Of a stretch of 64,000 bases of DNA, positions 44,359 to 54,000 are shown piece after piece. The stretch's first letter is position 1, and every line of letters begins with the position of its first letter. A program made the translations under genes and the position numbers. The stretch comes from Croceimicrobium sp965228705. Its GTDB lineage: Bacteria; Bacteroidota; Bacteroidia; Flavobacteriales; Schleiferiaceae. Below the pieces are notes generated by a model that had not been told where the DNA came from, searched no databases, and worked only from the letters and a program-made list of their open reading frames with translations. The stretch spans positions 1 to 64,000 of the forward strand of contig NZ_OZ245832.1 in NCBI RefSeq assembly GCF_965228705.1. Direction: 5' to 3'.

Positions 44359-45705
44359 ATGCGACACATCCTTTTAATTGGGGCAGGCCGCTCCACCTAT
44401 TCATTTGTCGAGTATATCAAACAGCATAGCGAGCAAGAAGATTGGCGTCTGATTATCGCCGATCAAGACTATGAGCTTGCCAAGGAAAAGGCGGGCGATC
44501 ATCCGCGCATGGAAGCCGTGAGCTTTGATGTTAAGGATGAGATTAGTCGGGTAAACGCTATTTCCAAAGCGGATATCGTAGTAAGTATGTTACCGGCTCA
44601 TATGCATATTCCCGTGGCTAGCGATTGTATTGCCCTGGGGAAACACATGCTTACAGCCTCCTATATCAGTGATGAAATGAAAGCCCTGGATGAAAGAGCC
44701 AAAGAGGCTGGCGTTATTCTGATTAATGAAATTGGTGTTGATCCGGGAATTGATCACCTCAGCGCCATGAAGGTACTGAATGAGATTCGCGCTAAAGGAG
44801 GTGAAATGCTGCTTTTTGAAAGCTTCACTGGCGGATTGGTAGCACCAGAGAACGATGATAATCCCTGGAACTATAAATTCACCTGGAACCCACGCAATGT
44901 GGTGTTGGCCGGTAGTGGCGGTGCGGTGAAGTTTATTCAGGAAGGGAAGTACAAATACATTCCTTACCATCAATTATTCCGCCGGACTGAGATCATTTCG
45001 ATCGATGGCTATGGTAGATTTGAGGGCTATGCCAATCGCGATTCTTTGAAATATCGTGATGTATACGGTTTGAAATCCATACCTACTATTTACCGCGGAA
45101 CTTTCCGTCGTCCGGGATTTTGCCGAGCCTGGGATGTTTTTGTGAAATTAGGGATGACCGATGATTCCTATCAATTGGAAGTAAGTCCTGAAATGACTTT
45201 CCGAGATTTCACCAATCTCTTCCTAGCCTACAATCCACAAGATTCTGTAGAGCTAAAACTGATGCACTACCTCCATATTCCTCAGGATAGTGAGCTGATG
45301 GAAAAGCTAAGCTGGTTAGGAATTTTTGATGATACTCCCATTGGTTTGGATCGTCCTACCCCGGCTCAGGTATTGCAACGCATCTTAGAAACCAAGTGGA
45401 CCTTAGGTAAAGATGAGAAGGACATGATCGTGATGTTCCACAAATTTGGCTATTTGCTAGATGGAGAGAAGAAAATGATCGAATCTTCGATGGTGGCCCT
45501 AGGTAAGAACAGTCGTGAAACCGCCATGGCTCGCACCGTTGGTTTACCACTTGCGATTGCTACTCGCCATATCCTAAATGGAAATATCAGTACTCCAGGC
45601 GTGCAGATTCCAATCACTAAGGAGATTTACACGCCTATGTTGGAGGAGTTGGCAGAATATGGTATTTCTTTTACCGAGAAAGAAGTTCCTTACCGCGGCT
45701 ATTGA
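44359..45705 (+). CDS. Saccharopine dehydrogenase family protein
   Basis: The 448-residue protein has an N-terminal Rossmann domain (HILLIGAGRSTYSFVEYI) and the family blocks DIVVSMLPAHMH and GVILINEIGVDPGIDHLSAM. A long C-terminal saccharopine-dehydrogenase domain has FRRPGFCRAWDVF. Members act in lysine breakdown (saccharopine to glutamate and aminoadipate semialdehyde) or related reactions. No partner lysine genes are seen nearby, so the exact substrate is inferred from family only. Confidence 0.88.
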   Translation: MRHILLIGAGRSTYSFVEYIKQHSEQEDWRLIIADQDYELAKEKAGDHPRMEAVSFDVKDEISRVNAISKADIVVSMLPAHMHIPVASDCIALGKHMLTASYISDEMKALDERAKEAGVILINEIGVDPGIDHLSAMKVLNEIRAKGGEMLLFESFTGGLVAPENDDNPWNYKFTWNPRNVVLAGSGGAVKFIQEGKYKYIPYHQLFRRTEIISIDGYGRFEGYANRDSLKYRDVYGLKSIPTIYRGTFRRPGFCRAWDVFVKLGMTDDSYQLEVSPEMTFRDFTNLFLAYNPQDSVELKLMHYLHIPQDSELMEKLSWLGIFDDTPIGLDRPTPAQVLQRILETKWTLGKDEKDMIVMFHKFGYLLDGEKKMIESSMVALGKNSRETAMARTVGLPLAIATRHILNGNISTPGVQIPITKEIYTPMLEELAEYGISFTEKEVPYRGY

Positions 45706-45908
45706 TTAGTGCGGCTTCCGCGAAAGCGGTACAATCCGTAAATCAAGGAACCAAAGAAGAGGAAAAGGGAAATAAAGAGGGCCCAGAACAATTTTTGTTT
45801 GGGCTCCATATCTTGTCTTTCTCTCAAGTCGCGCACCGCTAAAACCGGCGGTGTGATCAGGAGAATTAGAATTAAGACAATCTCATACGAGCTAAAAGTT
45901 CCCATCAT
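45699..45908 (-). CDS. Small two-helix membrane protein, possibly PLDc_N-like
   Basis: The 69-residue product has two hydrophobic segments (YEIVLILILLITPPVLAV and LFWALFISLFLFFGSLIY) separated by a charged loop, and a basic tail. The pattern recalls the PLDc_N membrane domain found alone in many Bacteroidota. Its end overlaps the converging saccharopine dehydrogenase gene by 7 bases. Confidence 0.55.
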   Translation of the reverse strand: MMGTFSSYEIVLILILLITPPVLAVRDLRERQDMEPKQKLFWALFISLFLFFGSLIYGLYRFRGSRTNQ

Positions 45909-45928
45909 AATTAAGCTTTGGGGCCAAT

Positions 45929-46654
45929 TTAGCCATTTTGGGGCAGCATGAAATCTTGCACTAGCTTTTGGTATTGGGGATGTCGAAGGTGGCTGTGCGC
46001 CGATGCGTATAAAATGAGTTTCTCTTTTTTCAGGGAGCCAGCTTGCTTGTTAAGTTGGATGAGTACCCGATTGGCTTCAGCCGATTCATGGTGATGGACA
46101 AAAGCCATGCGATGAGGGTATAGTTCCATCTCCCTGAATTGATCTTGGTAGCTTTCCCATTGAAGAACTGGCAGAACTAAGGCTAGGCTTCCATCGGCCG
46201 AAAGCAATTCTCTTAATTTTCGCATCCAGAGCAAAAAGGTTTTGGTACTGGCACTGCGAGCTTTGGCACGACGTTTTTCCGGAGCCAAAAGGCTTTCTGA
46301 AAAATAGGGTGGATTGCTGATGATCAGATCATACCGACTTTCCGTTTCCCAGTCCAATAAATCCCGATGATGGAATTGAATGCATTCCGACCAAGGGCAG
46401 TTTTTGGCATTCTCGCAGCTCTGTTGCCAGGAGGCTTTATCGATCTCCAGACCTACAATGCTAGCCTCACTAAACCTTTGGGCCATTATCAAGCTAAGCA
46501 GACCGCTGCCGCTGCCAAAATCTAAAATGCATTGGGGATTTGAGGCCTCTCCCCATCCTGCTAAAGCCAGAGAATCGGTACCTACTTTATGCGCCGATTG
46601 ATCATGCGCCAAACTGAATTTCTGAAATTGAAAAGGGGCTAGGGGTTTAGGCAT
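45929..46654 (-). CDS. trmN6: tRNA1(Val) adenine-37 N6-methyltransferase
   Basis: The 241-residue protein is a class I methyltransferase. It has FKFQQF-like FQFQKFSLAHDQSAHKVGTDS at the start, the SAM motif ILDFGSGSGLLSLIMAQ, and the amino-methylase motif IISNPPYFSESL. This matches the YfiC/TrmN6 family. Its start overlaps the end of rimM by 8 bases, so it is the third gene of the rpsP operon. Confidence 0.85.
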   Translation of the reverse strand: MPKPLAPFQFQKFSLAHDQSAHKVGTDSLALAGWGEASNPQCILDFGSGSGLLSLIMAQRFSEASIVGLEIDKASWQQSCENAKNCPWSECIQFHHRDLLDWETESRYDLIISNPPYFSESLLAPEKRRAKARSASTKTFLLWMRKLRELLSADGSLALVLPVLQWESYQDQFREMELYPHRMAFVHHHESAEANRVLIQLNKQAGSLKKEKLILYASAHSHLRHPQYQKLVQDFMLPQNG

Positions 46655-47180
46655 TATCCTGATAAAGCTCCAATAAGCCTTCAGGGAGCTCCATTTCTAT
46701 GAGCTGCTCTTCGCGAGAAATACGCAGAATAAATGGGTCGATGGCCGGAATCAGGATTTCTTTGTCATTGGCATCAATCACCTTGAAAAGAGGTTGGGCA
46801 CTGGTATCGAGTACATCTTCGCAGATCCCGATTACCTGACCTTGATGCATCAAGCGAAAGCCGATAACCTCGTGGAAGTAGAAGTTTTTTCCCTCTAAGG
46901 GAGGAAGGATGCTTAGCGGAAGCCAGAGCTCCTTACCCAATAATTGACGGGCCGCTGGTTCATCATCAACATCCTCGAGTTTTAAGATGAAATGTCCTTT
47001 GGAATTGCGGCTACTTTCATCAATAAAAAAAGGAATCAGTTCCCCTCGATCTTCGAGAAAAACTGATTCCAAATTTTCATAGGCTTCGGGTCGGTCGGTG
47101 TCAAATACGGCCACGACTTCGCCTTTAAAGCCATGTAAACGGCTGATGTGACCGAGTTGAAAACAATCGTCGATACGCAT
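46647..47180 (-). CDS. rimM: Ribosome maturation factor RimM
   Basis: The ATG at 47180 gives 177 residues starting RIDDCFQLGHISRLHGFKGEV, the normal RimM N-terminus. A longer frame only translates the S16 tail in another frame. The PRC-barrel half contains LLGKELWLPL, YFHEVIGFRL and KEILIPAIDPFILRI. It helps 30S subunit assembly, acting near S19 and the 16S head. It follows rpsP after 13 bases. Confidence 0.93.
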   Translation of the reverse strand: MRIDDCFQLGHISRLHGFKGEVVAVFDTDRPEAYENLESVFLEDRGELIPFFIDESSRNSKGHFILKLEDVDDEPAARQLLGKELWLPLSILPPLEGKNFYFHEVIGFRLMHQGQVIGICEDVLDTSAQPLFKVIDANDKEILIPAIDPFILRISREEQLIEMELPEGLLELYQDNA

Positions 47181-47193
47181 CAGCTTAGTTTTT

Positions 47194-47736
47194 TTAGCCT
47201 TCTTTTTCTTCAGAAGCTTCTTCCTCTGCAGGGGCTTCTTCAGTAGCGGCCTCTTCAGCGCTAGCTTCGGCTTCAGCTTCAGCAGCAGCTTGGGCTTCGG
47301 CAGCTTTGCGGGATTCATTCACCACGCGCTCAGCTTCCAGAGCTTTAGCTTTAGCTTCTTCTTGAGCTTTAGTTAGGCCGTCTTTCTTTGAATTGATCTT
47401 GGTGGCTTTTTCTTCCATCCAAGCATCAAAACGCTTTTCAGCTTCAGCTTCGTCAAATGCACCTTTCTTAACACCTTCTAAAAGGTGTTTTTTCATCATT
47501 ACACCCTTGTAGCGTAAGATGGCGCGAGCCGTATCGGTAGGCTGAGCCCCTTTCATAACCCAATCTAAAGCGCGATCGAAATCGATTTCGATAGTCGCAG
47601 GATTAGTGTTGGGATTGTACTGACCTAAGCGCTCGATGTATTTACCATCACGCTTTACACGAGAGTCAGCTGCTACAATTGTGAAGATAGGGCGGCCTTT
47701 GCGGCCATGACGTTGCAAACGAATTTTTGTTGCCAT
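47194..47736 (-). CDS. rpsP: 30S ribosomal protein S16 with long C-terminal tail
   Basis: The 180-residue protein starts with the S16 core (ATKIRLQRHGRKGRPIFTIV, RDGKYIERLGQYNPN), about residues 1-85. A helical Lys/Ala part follows, then a very acidic Ala/Glu tail (EEAATEEAPAEEEASEEKE). Such tails are common on Bacteroidota S16 and roughly double the length of the E. coli protein. It leads an operon with rimM and trmN6. Confidence 0.95.
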   Translation of the reverse strand: MATKIRLQRHGRKGRPIFTIVAADSRVKRDGKYIERLGQYNPNTNPATIEIDFDRALDWVMKGAQPTDTARAILRYKGVMMKKHLLEGVKKGAFDEAEAEKRFDAWMEEKATKINSKKDGLTKAQEEAKAKALEAERVVNESRKAAEAQAAAEAEAEASAEEAATEEAPAEEEASEEKEG

Positions 47737-47788
47737 GATTAATTGTTAAAGGGTTCGCGACCCGATTAATTAATTTTTAAAAGGGCGG

Positions 47789-47796
47789 CAAAGATA
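47789..47796 (-). promoter_or_regulatory. -7 box (TATCTTTG) of the rpsP-rimM-trmN6 operon
   Basis: The minus strand reads TATCTTTG, a perfect TAnnTTTG match, 52 bases upstream of the rpsP ATG. Confidence 0.6.
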
Positions 47797-47876
47797 GGAC
47801 TTTATTTAATTGATTGTGTGGGTGCTGGCAATTTTAAATTACGGTAAAGGCAAAGAATTTCCTTTAAGTCCCAGTG

Positions 47877-47898
47877 GCTGCAAATTTGCAGCTTTTTT
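47877..47898 (+). terminator. Terminator-like hairpin upstream of the giant T9SS protein gene
   Basis: GCTGCAAATTTGCAGC is a perfect 16-base palindrome followed directly by six T on the plus strand. It lies between divergent genes, 150 bases before the plus-strand ATG at 48048. It could therefore end stray transcripts or act within the leader. The remaining bases of the 311-base gap show no gene. Confidence 0.5.
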
Positions 47899-48047
47899 GG
47901 TCGCTTTCAAATAGTTAGATTTCAAATAGCTGTTGATTTTGTGTGCTTGCTAACTATTGCCAATCAACTACTTATTAAATCCATTGATCGAAATTAATTG
48001 GTGGCCGCCTAAAATGGTCTGACTTTTCAGCACATTTTACCAGGCCT

Positions 48048-51000
48048 ATGAAACTCCAAAGAATACTCCCCATTCTCAGCCTAATTTTAATGACCTTAAC
48101 TCTGCCCGCCCAGGTGAACTTTAGTTCCGGTGGCTTAAGCGGAGTTTCCATCACCAATCCTACATCTTTGGATTTTGGTCCGGATGGTCGTCTCTACGTA
48201 TCAGTGCAAAGCGGTGAAATCTACGCTTATACCGTGCAACGCCAATCGAATGGTGCTTATCAAGTAACGGCAACCGAAACGATTCTGGCCATCAAGCAAA
48301 TTCAGAATCACAATGATGATGGCACCTTGCATGCTACAGTGCAAAGGCAGATCACCGGTTTATTGGTAGATGGAACAGCTGGTCAGCCTATCATTTATGT
48401 TAGCAGCAGCGATTACCGTATTGGCGGTGGTGGCGGTGGTTCGGATAAAAATCTGGACTCCAACTCGGGTATGATCTCTAAACTTATTTGGGATGGAACT
48501 ACCTGGCAGCGCATTGATCTGGTGCGAGGTTTGGCACGTTCGGAAGAGAATCATGCGACCAATGGTCTGCAATTAGACAAGCAAAATAATATTCTCTATA
48601 TCGCAGCAGGTGGAAATACCAATGCCGGCTCGCCTTCCAACAACTTTGCCTTTTTAAATGAATACGCCCTCTCTGCCGCGATTTTATCCGTAGATCTTAA
48701 TGTGCTGGATGCGATGCCCGTATTAACGGATGCACAGGGAGCCCAATATGTTTACGACTTACCAACCCTGGATGACCCCACTCGGGCCAATGCCAATGGT
48801 ATTGATGATCCCAATCAAGCGGGTTATGATGGTATTGATATTAATGATCCCTTTGGTGGTAATGATGGACTCAATCAGGCCAAGTGGGTAGTGAACGGAC
48901 CGGTGCAAGTTTATGCTTCGGGTTTCCGTAATGCCTATGATATTGTATTGATGGAGGATGGCCGCATGTACACCTGGGACAATGGCGCCAACCAGGGCTG
49001 GGGTGGTCATCCCGATAATGAAGGTGTGGGAACTGCTACCAATAAATGGGTGGTAGGAGAACCAGGCTCCACCGGTCCCGGACCCAATGATGCTATGGTA
49101 AATAATAAAGACGGACTGCATTTTATTAGCGGAGCCGGATACTATGGCGGTCACCCTAATCCTGTTCGAGCTAATCCGCTGGGAGCGGGCTTATTCACCC
49201 ACGATCATGCGGATGGATCCGGTGGTCAGAATGGTGTTTGGCGTACCCAGATTACAGCCAATGTGGATAGTACTTTACCCGTAGATTGGCCTCCGGTTGA
49301 TCCCAGTTTGGCCCATCCTATTGAAGGCGATTTCCAAAATGCCGGAGTGGATGATGCTTCACTTTATACTATTACTGCTTCTACTAATGGATTAGCGAGA
49401 TATCCGGCCACCAACTTTAATGGTGAAATGGAGAATAACCTCCTGGCGGCCAGTTTCAATGGAAATATTTATCGCGTTAAGCTCAATGTCCAGGGAACCC
49501 TAAATAGCAATTCCGATGTGAGCGTTTTGGCCACCGGTTTTGGGGCGGTACCGCTGGATGTTACCGCTCAGGCGGATGATGAGATTTTCCCCGGAACCAT
49601 TTGGGCTGCCACCTATGGCTCTAATGCGATTACCATTTTTGAGCCTCAGGATTTTAGTTCTTGTACCGGAGTGTACAGCACTAGCCTCGATGAGGATAAT
49701 GATGGCTACAACAATGCCGATGAAATGGATAATGGTACCAATCCATGTAGCGGTTCCAGTTTCCCGGCGGATAATGATCAGAGCCTAATTGGTGGATTTA
49801 AGGTTAGCGATTTGAATGATCCCGATGATGACGATGATGGCCTGGCCGATAGCCTCGATTACTTTGCTCTGGATGCTACTAATGGCTCTGGACTCAGCCT
49901 GGCTTTTGATTATCCGCTTTTAAATGGTGATCCAGGTTTTGGACTTTACGGCCTGGGCTTTACTGGTTTTATGAGCAATCAGCAAGATGATTACCTTGAT
50001 CTTTATTTTCATGAGGATAATAGCGCCACTGAGATTATTGCTGGTGGAGCGGTTGGCTTACTCTCTTTTAATGATGTTCCGGAAGGTAGTCCTGTTGGAC
50101 CTTCCAATAGTTTGAAAAACGGTTTTCAATTTGGAATGGATCTGGCTCAGGCACAATTGCCTTTTGAGATAGAAACTGCCTTGGTAGGACCCATCTTCCA
50201 GGGCAATCCACAGGGAGATCAGTTCCATGCTTTTTACATTGGAAAAGGGGATCAGGATAATTTCATCCTCTATGGAATCCGGGCCAATAATGGCAATCCT
50301 ATGCTCAGCATATGGATAGAGGAGAATGGCGGGACTACTCGCTTGGATTATGCTCTCAGCGGCCTGACTTCTGCCGCGGAGATTTCCCTCTTCTTGGAAT
50401 TGAATCCTCTAAGTCAAAGTATTCAGGCGAAAATCAATTTAGGCAATGGCAAGCAGGACGTTGGATCAGCCATAGCCTTCCCAAGCTTTTTGCAGAGCCT
50501 GTTTCAAAATCAAGGAGCCTTAGCAATTGGAGTAGCGGCAGGAAAATCAAGTGGAATGCCATCTTTTAATGCTACCTATGATTTCATTAAAGCTAGTTTT
50601 CAAGCGAATACCCTCAGTGGCGATTGGAGCCTCGTGCATGATGGCAGCAATTGCCAATGGAATGGCAGCACCGGATCTTGTCCCCAGGGTCGACATGAAG
50701 CCTCTTATGTTCAGGCTGGAAAATATTTTGTTTTAATTGGCGGTCGTGAGCATGGCTCCAATGCCAATTTATACGATCCCAACACCGGTTTATGGAAGGA
50801 AGGGGCCGCCCCGCCTTTCAATTTGCATCACTATCAAGCGGTAGAATTAGATGGTTTAATTTACGCCGTAGCCGGGATGACGGGTTCCTTCCCTAATGAA
50901 CAGCCCCTAAGCCATATTTACATTTATGATCCTTTGGCCGATACCTGGCATCAAGGTGCTGAAATACCTGCCAACCGTAGGAGAGGTAGCGCCGGGGTAG

Positions 51001-54000
51001 TGGTTTATCAAGATAAAATTTATGTGCTCGGAGGAATACAGCAGGGTCATATCAGTGGCTGGGTGCCCTGGTTTGATGCCTATGATCCTCATACCAATAC
51101 CTGGACCACTTTAGCCGATGCCCCTCGGGAAAGAGATCACTTCCATGCCTTAGTGGCCAATGGAAAACTCTATGCCGCTGGCGGCAGAAAAACCGGATTT
51201 AGCGGGGTCTTTGGCGCCACTATTCCCGAGGTAGATGTGTATGATTTTGCCTCTTCGACATGGTCAACCTTGCCCAATAATTTACCCAATCCCCAAGCAG
51301 GAGCTTCTGTGGCTTTAATTGGCAATGAGCTGATTTTGATTGGTGGGGAGAACTCAAATTCTAAGGCCAGTAATTTGACCCAGGCCTTAAATCTAAGTGA
51401 TGCCAGTTGGCGTTATCTCGATACTTTGAATGTGGGGCGCCACGGTACCCAGGCCATTGTAAATCAACAAGCGATTTATCTGGCCAGTGGTTCTCCCAAT
51501 CAAGGAGGGGGTCAATTAGAAAGTCATGAGGTATTTAGCTTCGGAACGGTTCAAAGTCCCAGCTTGCAGTCCGATACGCGTAGCGTGCTCAGTGGCCCGC
51601 TAGCAATAGATTTCGGCAGCTTAGCGGTTGGGCAAAATGCGCAAAGCACTTTTTATCTAAAAAGCAAAAATGGAACCCAAGCCCTAATTATTGATTCCTT
51701 GAGTTTAGCTACGACTGATTTCAATTGGCAAAGCAATTACACTTTCCCCATCCATTTGGCGGCAGGGGATAGTCTGGCTATCAATTTAAGTACAGCTGCT
51801 AATCAGACTAGCTTTGATACTTTGAAGGTGTACAGCACCGCCAGCAATTCAGAATTTTCCATTCCGGTTTCGGTAGAAGTAGAAACAGTAGATGCCATTC
51901 GTATTAATTGCGGTGGTCCGCAATATCAAGCCCAAAATGGAAATCTATTCGAAGGAGATAATTACTTCTTGAATGGCAGTGGCTATTCTACCCAAAATAG
52001 CATTAGCGGAACTCAGGATGAGCAGCTTTATCAAACGGAACGTTGGGCCTCTAATCTCGCTTATAGCATTCCGGTAGAGGCCAATGGTCGCTATCAACTG
52101 AATCTACACTTAGCAGAAATCTATGCTCCCAATTTTGTGACCGGGGCCAGGGTATTCGATATTAATGCTGAGGGACAATTGATTGAAGCGGCTTTGGATA
52201 TCTATGATACCGTGGGTGGTTATGTTGCTCATATTTTAAGCTATAGCGTAGAGATTAATGATGGCAGCCTGGATTTAAGTTTAGTGGGCCTCGCCGATAA
52301 TGCGAAGCTCTCGGCCATTGAATTGATGCCAAGTGCAGCGGGACTGGAACTCAGCGCCAGTTCCTTTCATTTTCAAACTTTGGCCACAGGAAGTATTGAC
52401 AGTACAACTTTGAGTATTAGCAATACCAGTAGTCAATTATTGAGCATTGATTCTATACGTATACGGGGAGCGCAAGCCAGTGATTTTAGTCATAATCTTA
52501 ATTCAGGGTCCGCTATCCCATCGGCCTACAGCCAGAACTTTAAAGTGTATTTTCATCCCCTAAGTACAACACCGGTAGTGCGCAGTGCACAGATGCAAGT
52601 GTATTATGGTGGCGAGGCCTTGCCTATAATCCTCAATTTATCTGGAGAAGCGGCTTGTCCGGCGGCGGGCTTAAGCTGTGATGATGGGAATCCTGCTACC
52701 CTCAACGATACTACGGATGGAAACTGCAATTGCGCCGGAGAAGTGATTACTCCGCCAGCCTTCAGTTTGAACATTAATTGTGGCGGCGGTGCTTTAGTAA
52801 GTCCGGTTACCGGTAAAAGCTATCTGGCCGATCAATATAATATTGGGGGCTATACGCATAGCTATAGCGATGGCGTGGCCAATACCCAAGATTCGGCATT
52901 GTACAGCACCGCTCGCATTGGTCGCAATATGAGTTACAATATTCCTGTACCTCAAGCAGGAACGTATGAGCTGCGCTTGCATTTCGCTGAATTGCAAAAG
53001 TGGCTGATGGGCAGTGGTCGTCGGGTTTTCGACATTTCCCTGGAAGGTCAATTGGTATTTGATGATCTTGATATCTACAATTTAGCAGGAGGGGGAGCCA
53101 AAGCTTATTCGGCTACCGCTACAGTTGTGGTGACGGATGGAGTTTTGAATATTCAAACTGCGGCAAGTGTGGATAATAGTGTTTTGGTGGCCATTGATTT
53201 GAGCTCTTATTACCCAAATTATCAAGATCCCTATCTGTCGCAAGATCAAATTAGCATTAGCACCCAGGTAGGTAGCCAGGATTCGGCTAGTTTCTATTGG
53301 CTAAATGCCGATGGGCAAAGTCGCCAAATTGATTCCTTACGGATTACAGGCAATGTTGCGGCTTATGTGCAAAGTCAGATAGCGATTGGACAGCTTGTAA
53401 ATGCCGGAGATTCTATTTTGGGTCAATTGCATTTTCAGGCACCTAACCAGGCTTTAAGTGGATCTGCTAAAATTTGGTACTACAGTAATGGGGATAGTTT
53501 GGAGCAAGACCTATCGGTACAGGCCCAGTGTTTGGCAGCCGGAACCGCTTGTGATGATGGCGATGCCAATACCCAGAATGATGTAGAAGACGGGAATTGT
53601 AATTGTGCCGGTACCCCTGTTAATCCGGGCCCATCCAGCTTTAGCTTAAATATAAATTGTGGGGGTTCAGCACTGATCAGCCCTATCACCGGCAAGGTTT
53701 ATTTGGCCGATCAATACAATATTGGTGGTTATACCCATTCTTATAGCAATGGAGTGGCTAACACTCAGGATTCGGCGCTCTTCAGTACCGCTCGCATTGG
53801 TCGTAATATGAGTTATCATATACCAGTTCCCGAAAGCGGTGAATATGAAATTAGCCTGCACTTTGCGGAGTTGCAAGGTTGGTTGATGGGTGCAGGCCGA
53901 CGAGTTTTTGACATTAGTGTGGAAGGGAATTTAATTTTAGATGATCTGGATATTTTCACCGCTGCCGGTGGAGGAGCAAGCGCCTATACCGAAAGCTTTA

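Noticed and set aside
47181..47318. Longer start for rimM
   Set aside because: The added 46 residues are a Lys/Leu/Pro-rich shadow of the S16 tail; the normal RimM N-terminus starts at 47180.
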